From NCBI GenBank assembly GCA_004369085.1, contig ML210185.1, forward strand, positions 62,001-126,000: a stretch of DNA of 64,000 nucleotides, in the 5' to 3' direction. Positions 55,916 to 64,000 of this stretch are shown here, piece by piece. Source of the stretch: Coprinopsis marcescibilis. Taxonomy: Eukaryota > Basidiomycota > Agaricomycetes > Agaricales > Psathyrellaceae. The position numbers and the translations under genes were made by a program. The notes under the pieces were generated by a model that did not search any database, had not been told where the DNA came from, and saw nothing but the letters and a program-made list of their open reading frames with translations. Each line of letters starts with the position of its first letter. The stretch's first letter is position 1.

Positions 55916-57181
55916 TTATGAGGTGACGGTCCAGACACGGAGGGCGTTATCCGTGAATCCAGCGAAGAGGGTTTGGCCATCAGTGGACCATGCGATCGAA
56001 ACACATTCGGGTTGTCGGGCATCCTCGCTGACATCAGTGTAGGCGGGCTTGAGCTCGTCAACGATGGACCTAGCGGAAGGTTAATATGTGAATGATCGAA
56101 GGGAATAACTCGGCTGCTCACTTGCTCTCGAGATCGAAGATTTTGACGCAGGTGGCGGTGGCAGCGCAGAGCCAGTAGCGGTTGGGGGAGAAGACAAGGG
56201 CGTTGACGATGTCACCAGCTTCCAAGGAGTAGAGGTGCTTGCCCTCGTTGAGATCCCAGAGCATGGTGATACCATCCTTTCCACCGGAGGCGGCGAGGGA
56301 ACCATCGGGGGAGACAGCGACGGTGTTGATATAGCCAGTGTGGCCGTAGTGGTTGGTCTTCAACTTGAACTTGGAGAGTTCCCAGACCTGTTGGATGGGT
56401 TAGCACAAGTTATTCAACAAATTGCGAGAACAAGGGCGTCAGAGATCTTGGTGGAAAAGTAAATCTCATAGAGTTTGATGGACTCTCTGAAGTAGCAAAT
56501 ATATAGAATAACATCATACGCAGCCAAATAGACAAAATGACACTAACCTTGACGACCTTGTCCCAACCGCAAGACACGATAACAGGGTTCAAGACGTTGG
56601 GGCTGAATCGGACGCAAGAGACCCTGGAACAAATCCGTCAGGAAACTGTCCGTGTAACAATTGCCAACTGAACACACCACTCGGAGTGACCGTCTTCCTT
56701 GATGTCGTATTTGCATTCGCCAAGGGTGTTCCAGAGTTTGATGGTCCTGTCGCGGGATCCAGAGACGATTTGCCTGTTATCAGCGCTGAAGCTGACGGAG
56801 AGGACATCGGAAGTGTGGCCAACGAAACGGCGGGTGGTCTGGCCAGTGTTCAAGTCCCAGAGTCGGAGAGTGTGGTCCCAGGAAGAGGAAAGAGCGAATT
56901 GACCATCCGAGGAGATAACGACATCGGAAACGAAGTGGTTGTGGCCGTGGAGGATCTTCTTAGGGTAGCCGTAGCTAACGTCGTCGCGAGTCAATTGCCA
57001 GACGATGATTGTCTTGTCTAAGAGACTCGATGAGATGGCGATACAGAAAATAATAAGAGAAATCAAGCAGACCTCGCGACGCGGTCAGGATCATGTCAGG
57101 GTTCTCTGACGACGTGGCGATGGCGGTGACCCATCCTTTGTGACCCTCCAACGAGCCCAGGAAACGCAATGATTCAGCCAT
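55916..57181 (-). CDS. RACK1 / Asc1 / Cpc2, ribosome-associated WD40 scaffold
   Basis: A seven-bladed WD40 protein of the 40S head that couples signalling (PKC, MAPK, TOR) to translation. Exons read [229 protein letters not shown] and ALRVWTVTS with stop at 55916. All repeats match RACK1. Four introns; the third is about 150 nt, far longer than usual here, and contains a C/D snoRNA. Confidence 0.97.
56434..56522 (-). ncRNA. C/D box snoRNA, U24/snR24-like, inside RACK1 intron
   Basis: In the long third intron of RACK1 the minus strand carries a C-box-like ATGATGT (56511-56517), then guide TATTTGCTACTTC, then after a spacer guide CCACCAAGATCT and D box CTGA (56439-56442). The guides are the reverse complement of the plus-strand runs AGATCTTGGTGG (56443-56454) and GTAGCAAATAT (56492-56502); these are neighbouring parts of eukaryotic 25S/28S rRNA (AGATCTTGGTGG then TAGTAGCAAATAT). 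This is the arrangement of yeast snR24/vertebrate U24, which directs 2'-O-methylation there. Yeast snR24 also sits in the ASC1 (RACK1) intron. GCG/CGC bases flank the boxes as a short terminal stem. Confidence 0.9.
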
Positions 57182-57343
57182 TATGTGTGCTGGAAGCTTG
57201 CGTCGATGTCGAGCTCACTTGGGCTATTGCAACTCAGGCTCGTGATCAGCCACCACGCCTTGGGCTATATAGTTGCTCGGCCAAAGCCGATATGCCGCGT
57301 AAATGCCGGACTCACGCCCCTGTCCTTGCCGGTTCTGACTGCC
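57182..57343. promoter_or_regulatory. Bidirectional promoter RACK1 / nucleoside hydrolase
   Basis: Only 162 bp separate the two start codons. A palindromic TATATA at 57266-57271 lies about 85 nt from the RACK1 ATG and 73 nt from the hydrolase ATG, so one element could position both pre-initiation complexes. Confidence 0.45.
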
Positions 57344-59014
57344 ATGGCCTCTGCGACACCTCGACCGGTTATAAGTGAGATTTCTGGGTCTCCGCCGGCG
57401 CAGTCGACTAACAGGTGTCTACAGTCGATACAGACCCTGGTGTAGATGACATTGTAGCAATGTAACAGAGCAACTATTTTTTCTTCGATCAATCGCGAAA
57501 CCCACATCGCTGCAGCCTCCTCGCATTGGCATCCCCAGAACTGGAGATCCTGGCTTATGTCGTGTCATTCGGTCTGTCAATTTCTATGGACCTTCATCTG
57601 AACGGCTCTGAGCACGTTGTGTGCAGGAAATACCGATTTGGAGCATTCCTAGTAGGGCCGTTTTTAGAATCATCGTCACGTCACAACACATCTCACCATT
57701 GCCAGCCTGAACATATACAAGGCATACCAGGCTGTTGCACGACATATTGAGGCGTTCCCTGAAGAGGCTTCTAGGTTTCCCAATTTCAAGCCTCAAAGAT
57801 TGCCACTCGTTATTCGAGGATGTGACGGTCCCCTACAAGGCGAGCTTCATAGCGCCCAGTACTTCCACGGAAGGTAAGAAACCGATTGCGCATCCACTTG
57901 TACCCTGCTGCATGTCCGACGTAGAGACGGGCTTGGGGATATCACCAGCAGACATCCGGATCTCAATACGGACCCCATCGCATTCAACGACGTCCACCAG
58001 TGTTTCGATGCAAGAGAAGGCTTGACCCTCGATGCGGTACTGGAGTTGATCCAAAGCAGCCCTGAAGAATCTATAACATACATTGCCCTAGGACCTCTCA
58101 CCAATCTTGCGCAGCTTTTGAGGAAAGATACTCAATGTATCACGCAACGAATAGGGAGGGTTGTTTGCATGGGTGGTGCTTTGGACGTACCAGGCAACAC
58201 CACGCCGTCTGCAGAGTGTATGTCATCCCCTTCGAAGCGACATGGGCAAAATGGTGACCAGTATTGATATGTACAGTCAACTTCTTCGCCGATCCATTCG
58301 CCGTCAAAGAACTTCTTGCACCCTTGCCTGGCCACCAGGGCTTCCCGCTCGACAGATTCCTCCTTTTACCGTTGGATATCACTACTCCACACGAAATTCC
58401 ATTCCCAGTATACAAAGCCGCCGTCGATCCCGATTTCGAATCCGCGGGGAATCCATCGCGCTTTGCAAATGGAAAATCTCCACTAACGCATTTTACAAGC
58501 GCATTCCTCGAGAAAACGAGAGATGTCATGCTCGAATACGGGAACGATGCCATGGAACTTCACGATATAGCCGCGGTATGGTGCGCGATCGACAGCCCAC
58601 CGGGGAGCATATCTTCTGAGAACTCTCTTAGCAAGGGTTGGAAGGCAAGGCAACGCATTTTTGACATTGAACGGTAAAGCATCGTTCGCCGGAGTTTCAT
58701 CCTACGCTAAGATATCTTGATTCTCTAGATATGGCGAATTAACCCGGGGAATGTTAGTGGTCGACAGGCGGATGGATTCTTCTGCATACGCACCAGGCGC
58801 CAATCGTGCAGAGGTTCAAAAGCTTTCAGAGTCGCTGCATGCCAATGTGGATCTCTGGGAATCCACTGCTCTGCCTGCTCAGGTAAAAATAGAGGCCCCA
58901 ATATCCAAAGAGGATAGACATGGTGTGTGGTGCGTAACTCATACCCCAGGCCCGAAGAGTCTGTTGCGGTTGCTACTTCAGAGAGTGTGGAACGCAGGTA
59001 TAGAATTAGCATAG
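57344..59014 (+). CDS. Inosine-uridine-preferring nucleoside hydrolase
   Basis: Hydrolyses ribonucleosides to base and ribose in salvage; cytosolic. The first exons give MASATPRPVIIDTDPGVDDI with the Ca2+-binding DTDPGVDD at about residue 12, then LLALASPELEILAYVVSFGN, TDLEHSYLNIYKAYQAVARH, IEAFP, LPLVIRGCDGPLQGELHSAQ, YFHGRDGLGDI, PEESITYIALGPLTNLAQLL, RVVCMGGALDVPGNTTPSAE, FNFFADPFAVKELLAP, FLLLPLDITT and ETRDVMLEYGNDAMELHDIA with the usual D-A/H end block. The C-terminal exon runs to 59014. Eight or so introns of 45-65 nt. The stop codon overlaps the stop region of the convergent amino-acid permease. A CNT nucleoside importer also lies in the window (36 kb away). Confidence 0.93.
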
Positions 59015-61167
59015 GAAGGATAGAATCCCATATCTAGGTGGAACGGATTGCTTCAGGGGCGATGTACTTTCTTCTCTGATTCCCTCCAATTCCGTACGAA
59101 AGTCTATGCACTCGAGTGGGATAAAAGGGTCCTTCAGCCAGATCTTGCACGAAATGTACGCTAAAGGTACAATGAAACTGTATAAAACGTGAACAAAAAG
59201 TGCGTTATCAAGTGAAATTGTACCGACCAATTCAGATAGTTGGATAAGAAGGATACGCCCTTAAACCCGCCGATGAACGATGTCCATCCGCTGGTTATGA
59301 CGATTGCAATGTTCATGGACAGTGCATAGTACTGGAGGGGCGTTTGATTAAAGTTGGGCTTGTAGACCATTGAAGGTACACTTACTGTGAGGTAAGGTTG
59401 TAATGGACTTTTGTAAGGCAGCTCGGAACGGGATATACCCTGTACCTTCAATCCTTGGAAGAACCGCAGGTACGAGACGCAGATCACAACCCAGGACACT
59501 AAGCCAGATGTGGCAACAAGGGAAACCAGCCACGTGAATGCCTGGAATACCCCGCCGTTCAAACTTAGAAGAGCCACGGCACCCCAGGCAGACGAAGCCA
59601 TGACTGCTTTGTATGGGATATGGTAGCGATTGAGCTTGAGAAATGCTGCGGGGGCATTTCCATCCAAAGCCAGTCCATGAAGTGTTCGAGATGCCAGGAA
59701 TGTACAAGCATTGGCTGAACTGACTGCAGATAGGAATATCTACTTCCCCGTCAGTACATGTCGGTCGTTTTCACAGCCCGAGCTCACCATCGCGTTAAAT
59801 ATTGATGGTACTGCCTGAACAAACCCTCAGCAAAAATTCGGAAACAGTCGTTGAAGGCTGACCTTGATTCCGGCACGGCTAAACGCAATGACGAATGGGC
59901 TATGAACAGCGGTTCCGCTGTCCAAATTTAGCCGAGGGTCATTAGCAGGGACCAGAATAGAAATGACGAATATCGACAAAACGTAGAAGAAAACGACCCT
60001 AATGAAGGTCGTCTTCAAGGCTGCTGGGATAGACTTTCGCGGATTGCATGTCTCTGCCCCGGCAATTGCGACAATCTGAACGTTTCCGTATGCAAAGGCC
60101 GCTGATATCATGGTTGACCAGAATCCAGCAAATCTCCCCCCTACACCTTCAAAGAAAAACTCGCGAATTAATGGGAATGGTGGCTGCCAATAGCGTAGCC
60201 CGACATAGTCGCCACCCAGAACTCCTAGGTCCAATAAAAGTCCAGAGAGCACGAAAGTGATGATGAAGATCACCTGAAAGCGTGTAAATACGGGGCCATT
60301 CTTGGAAACTAGCATGTCTACCTTTAAAAGGGCGAAATAAAATTCAAATTCGCCATAGAAGCGCACCGGAGCGAGGTTGATTAAAGTGATTCCGAGCCAT
60401 AGCACCCTGATATCGCGACTGTCAGGGTTCTGGTTATGCCATCTTCGTGGAAATCACGCACCCAATCGGTATCAGAACACTTTGTGCAGGGTTCCAAAAA
60501 CCGAGTAGCGTTGTCGCCGCACTAAGCTCTGCAGGCATGGTCACTGCCATGGAGTACCAAAAGTTCCACCTGGAACATCCAATTGTCAGCTGTATTGTAT
60601 TGATGTTAAGCACCTGACAGCCAAACACACCCGATTATAATCCCGCAGCTACGGTCTATCCACAAGCCGGCGTGTCTCACGAAACCACCTCCTACTGGCT
60701 TAAATGCAGACATTTCCGCTGAGATCAAAGCTATCAACCATCAACTTCGTTTCAGTGCCGCGGAAGAACGTAGGACATTACCAATAGAAGCGGTGACAGT
60801 GCCCATCTGGTAAACTGGTTGGAGGACGATCCCGTATATGTCATGAGAGATTACATACGGTTAGAAAGCCCAGCACACAGCCCAGAGGGCCTGACTGAGC
60901 CAATGCCTTGCCACTAGAAAGGAATAGACCAGTTCCAATCATTCCTGCCAATGCAATCATGGAAAGACTTTTGAGGATGTTCAATCAAACATTCGTTGGT
61001 GCCGGGAGCCAATTGGACACCCACTGTCGTTCTTGAAGGCCTCGTTGCGTTCCGCCATCGCCCAAGAGTTCAGAGCTGACCGGCTGAAGCAATTCCAGTT
61101 CCAGCTCGGATTCGCCAGAGTCGCCATTGATTGCGTTGGTTGGCAGAGACGAATACTCATGTGGCAT
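59006..61167 (-). CDS. Amino-acid permease (APC/YAT family)
   Basis: A plasma-membrane amino-acid/H+ symporter. The N-terminal tail is acidic (MPHEYSSLPTNAINGDSGES, then ELELELLQPV); the first TM block is ERHLSMIALAGMIGTGLFLS with SGKALAQSGPLGCVLGF. Further: GTVTASIAEMSAFKPVGGGF, NFWYSMAVTMPAELSAATTL, FEFYFALLKV (core LAPVRFYGEFEF), QPPFPLIREFFFEGVGGRFA, GVQ-type AYGNVQIVAIAGAETCNPRK, SIPAALKTTFIRVVFFYVLS, NDPRLN, SPFVIAFSRAGIKAVPSIFN, TCFLASRTLHGLALDGNAPA (as FLASRTLHGLALDGNAPAAF) and SWVVICVSYLRFFQGLKVQG. GTGLF and the RSIPRA-like block are YAT hallmarks. Intron 1 breaks ER|HLSMI with donor gtgggt. It ends at 59006, overlapping the neighbour's stop. Confidence 0.93.
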
Positions 61168-61581
61168 AGAGAACAAGTAGTAGATGGTTGGAGGAAACCC
61201 ATTCAGTCCACTGCCATTGGCGTAACGCCTCCGAATTTGACGCGTTCCAAATGGATCAATCAAAATGCAACATATATGTTTTTGCTTCCGAGAATGAGTT
61301 TTGTGCAATTTTCGGGAGGTTGTCAGCAGAGAGTGGGAGAATAAAAGGTAAAAAGACACTATAGTAGATGAAGGTTGGAGCCAAAAGACAGACAGAAGAC
61401 AAATTATACAGGAGACAAGAGTATCGGAGAATGCCGAACGGGGCGGTTCTGTTACAACCTGACGCATTACGCCATTCTAGCCATTCTCGACGAAACTTGT
61501 GCTCTGTGACTATGCCCACTTACCTTTTCAGACTGCAGCTGCCAGCTACTCAGCTAATCAGCTATCCACCAACTCACATCT
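61168..61581. promoter_or_regulatory. Divergent promoter region, permease / bZIP
   Basis: 414 bp between the permease ATG (minus) and the bZIP ATG (plus). ORFs here lack motifs. ATTACGCCATT near 61470 contains TTACGC, close to but not equal to a Yap-type TTACTAA/TTAGTAA site. No TATA box is clear. Confidence 0.35.
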
Positions 61582-62389
61582 ATGACTCGCGGTCGTAAGA
61601 AAGACCTTACTATTCCGCCGACTCGTTCACTGGTTCAGCAGCGGGACTACAGGGCGCGCAAGGCCAGCTACATTGCTGACCTGGAACAGCGTTGCCAGAA
61701 GGCAGAGGAAGAAAACGCAAGGCTTCGGAATGAGTTGGATCTTGCTCGAGCCAACATGGCCGTGCCTTTCCTCGCTCATCCCTCAGCGGTATGTCCTGTT
61801 GTGTTCGCTATCTCTCCCTTCCGTTGCTTATCTTGCGACATTGTAGCGGGAGCTGTCTTCGGAATTGCTCCAATCTCTTGCCACAGCGACCGCTTCTCTA
61901 GTCAAATTTCAAGACTTTGCGCGCCAGCATCCTCTAGATGCTGCCGTGCCTTCGAGTTCGCGGTTGCAGCTCGAGGACGTCCGTCTTCCCCCAATTCAGG
62001 AGCCTCTGCATCGGACATCGCAGTCACTCCCTTCACTTCCCTCAATATCAAGGTCACACCCAGACTCTCGTGCTCATGGGTACCACGACCAGCCTAACAA
62101 GCGTTTTTGTCGGCACCGCTCCCCCACTCCCCCCTCAGATGATCCGGTAGAAACTCCCGCCTCCTACAACACTTATCAGCAGACTCGTAGTTCTGGGTCA
62201 GAATCATCGGAGCGCGACTGCTGTGGAGGGTACTTCGATTGCGATGGGCTCTGTGAAGGAAGGTCCGAGTACAACGATGGTAAACCGACATCGTCCCTCC
62301 ATTCAAATGAACGCACGACGGCGAATCGCCGGTTTTCTGACTTTACTTTGAGCCCGGCTCACAGCTCTGCACGGGGCCGAGATGAGTAG
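61582..62389 (+). CDS. bZIP transcription factor with C-terminal Cys cluster (Yap-like)
   Basis: Two exons (61582-61788, 61847-62389). Basic region at residues 4-28: GRKKDLTIPPTRSLVQQRDY, then RARKASYIADLEQRCQKAEE and a zipper to about 60 (ENARLRNELDLARANMA). QQRDYRARK is the fungal Yap/AP-1 (Q-R-[AD]-[FY]-R-x-R) signature, rather than the Jun/CREB N-x2-A-A-x2-C/S-R type. The middle is Ser/Pro-rich with Cys157 (NKRFCRHRS). The C-terminal motif SERDCCGGYFDCDGLCEG holds Cys194, 195, 201 and 205 (62219-62254). Cys clusters in fungal bZIPs sense oxidants, metals or arsenite (known for Yap1, HapX, Yap8). Its neighbour at 132 bp is ACR3, convergent. Confidence 0.9.
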
Positions 62390-62520
62390 TTTCTAGTTTT
62401 TGCATTTCGCTGTGGTATCGTTCTAGTTATGGCCATTCAATGTCTAGCTAGTTGTATGTGTTGTATCATAGCTCCCAACGTTTTGCTACGGTTGGGATTG
62501 TAGATTAGCAGGCCCCATTA

Positions 62521-63969
62521 TTAATTTTTAATAGCGGATTTCGCTTTCCCTCCCCAGTTCAGCTTGTACCGCAAGACAAGAGCAACCCAAGTCAAGGCAA
62601 GAAGTACGGGGACCTCGATAAGCGGACCAATCGTGGCTGCCAACGCTTGCTCTGAATTGACGCCGTAAACGGCGATGGCAACAGCGATGGCGAGTTCCTG
62701 TGAGAATTACTCGTCGTTAATTTTACTGCGCCGACGTGGGGAGAGATGGACTAACAAAGTTGTTGCTTGAAGCGGTAAACGCCTGCACCACGGCCATCTC
62801 ATATGTAAACATCTCCCTCCTGGCTTCTTTCTTGGAGCGACCCAGATAGAACACCAGGAAGAAGGTGAAGGTCCACATTATGACGAAATAAAGAAACAGC
62901 GGTACCATAACCCGGAAGACGGGTCCAACATTAGCCACGATGTTGTGCCCTTGGTATGCGAAGAGAACAAGGATCGTGTACAGGAGACCCAGGAGTGCCA
63001 ATGGGGAGAACAGGGGAAGGAATTTCTTTTGCAGAAATTCCTTGCTCCACAAGCCCCATACGAGGAATCGTGTGATGACTCCGGCTGCCAACGGGATCCC
63101 AAGATACTGTAGTCCGAGGCACAGATTAGAGAAAATGCTTCAGATAAGGATAAACTGTTGCGTACAATTAGCACCGAGAGTGCAACATTCCCATAATCGA
63201 TCCGAAGCCTACCCTCGTCTGCATTCCCTATTACGTTGATGAAGAGAAGAGAAAGGGGAGAGAAGAGGACCATTTGAAGGACTGCATTGATCACAACGAG
63301 AATTGCGGCGTATTCGGCGTCCCCTCTTGCGAGATCGTTCCATATCATGACCATGGCAATGCAGCGCGCAATACCGACCATGATGACGCCGGTTCTGTAC
63401 GTGGGGAGATCTGGGAGTGTTGCCCATGCTAGACCCAGCATCAGGAATGGTCCGATAGTCCAGTTCAGCACAACAGAGATGCCAATATGCGCCCACAGTT
63501 GTTTCGACCTGAAGAGCACTGGGAGTTTCTCGTACTGGACCTTGGTAAGGATGGGCCACATCATTACTATCAGGCCAACCGCAATGGCTGCAGTCGCGGT
63601 ATAAGTTGGTGGTAGATAGCGATATTAGTGGCATGCACATACGAACGGAGACATTCTGGAATTTGGCCGTGTCCAGTGCCACTTTAATCTGTGGAACGTA
63701 GTTCCCAAGAACTACACCGATGATCATGGTGACTATGATTAACGGTGTAAGCAACCGATCCAACAGGCTAAGTTCCTGGAACACCACTGAGAGTTTGGGG
63801 TTAATGGTGGAACTGAAACGCAGGTTACGGACATGCCTTTGAAGGTGTGTTGTGCTGGAGGTGCACTGCCGGCCGTGTCATGGCGGCCATTTGGCTTCGT
63901 GGTCTTCTCATATTCCTCCAAAGACGCAGTGATTTCATTCTCGGTACCGACTACTGCAGGGGGATTCAT
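62521..63969 (-). CDS. ACR3: Arsenite efflux permease Acr3 (Arr3)
   Basis: A plasma-membrane As(III)/H+ antiporter of the BART superfamily conferring arsenic resistance. The N-terminal tail ([20 protein letters not shown]) precedes [43 protein letters not shown] (typical: DR--P), [176 protein letters not shown]. The conserved Cys in [12 protein letters not shown], required for transport, is present, and the NNFELAIA helix is intact. Ends with a basic [14 protein letters not shown]. Convergent with the bZIP gene; stops are 131 bp apart. Three or so short introns. Confidence 0.96.
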
Positions 63970-64000
63970 TGTTCGAGGTGGTTGTTGAATGAAGATGTAA
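63970..64000. other. Window end, upstream of ACR3
   Basis: Only 31 bp of the ACR3 leader are visible; the promoter is outside the window. Confidence 0.5.

Overview
The window is nuclear DNA of a filamentous basidiomycete, most likely an Agaricomycete. The gene content fits this: an Ilv6 acetolactate synthase regulatory subunit, Pho80-type cyclin, Got1, RACK1, an Acr3 arsenite permease and an Msy-type MscS channel. Genes are dense and on both strands. Most are split by several 45-65 nt GT-AG introns with CT(A/G)A(C/T)-type branch sites. Intergenic gaps are mostly 15-900 bp. Nothing is bacterial, viral or organellar. I cannot name the order or genus with confidence.

Layout. 0-16 kb: the 3' part of a glycine-rich RRM protein (cut by the window edge), an HMG-box factor, ILV6 and COG5 in tandem on minus, a CipC-like protein with a disordered tail, a four-TM protein, a CBM5/12-plus-DM9 protein, a mitochondrial pyruvate carrier subunit and an Apq12-like protein. 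15-26 kb: a small unknown protein, the DCAF7-type WD40 protein, a concentrative nucleoside transporter, cysteinyl-tRNA synthetase and palmitoyl-protein thioesterase. 26-36.5 kb: a large Ser/Pro-rich membrane protein with TPxPPGxW repeats, an EF-hand MscS channel and Mediator subunit 1. 36.5-49 kb: a BTB protein, a 513-residue disordered protein, a short membrane protein, a tiny Cys-rich ORF, ribosomal protein uL11 (RPL12), a Pho80-like cyclin and a Ran1/Ksp1-type kinase. 49-64 kb: UTP6, a Tco89-like protein, GOT1, an uncharacterised acidic protein, RACK1 with an intronic C/D snoRNA, a nucleoside hydrolase, an amino-acid permease, a bZIP factor and ACR3.

Most genes are unlinked housekeeping functions: Golgi trafficking (COG5, GOT1), ribosome production (RPL12, UTP6, RACK1 with its snoRNA, CysRS), transcription (MED1, HMG, bZIP) and nutrient handling (CNT, nucleoside hydrolase, permease, Pho80 cyclin, Tco89-like TORC1 candidate). 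The one plausible functional pair is the Cys-rich bZIP beside ACR3, which resembles the bZIP-plus-Acr3 arsenic arrangement of yeast. The most distinctive items are the U24/snR24-like snoRNA in the RACK1 intron, the CBM5/12-repeat-glycine helix-DM9 protein, and convergent genes whose stop codons overlap or nearly touch. Exon ends were read by eye from reading frame, splice motifs and family knowledge; no alignment or transcript data were available.
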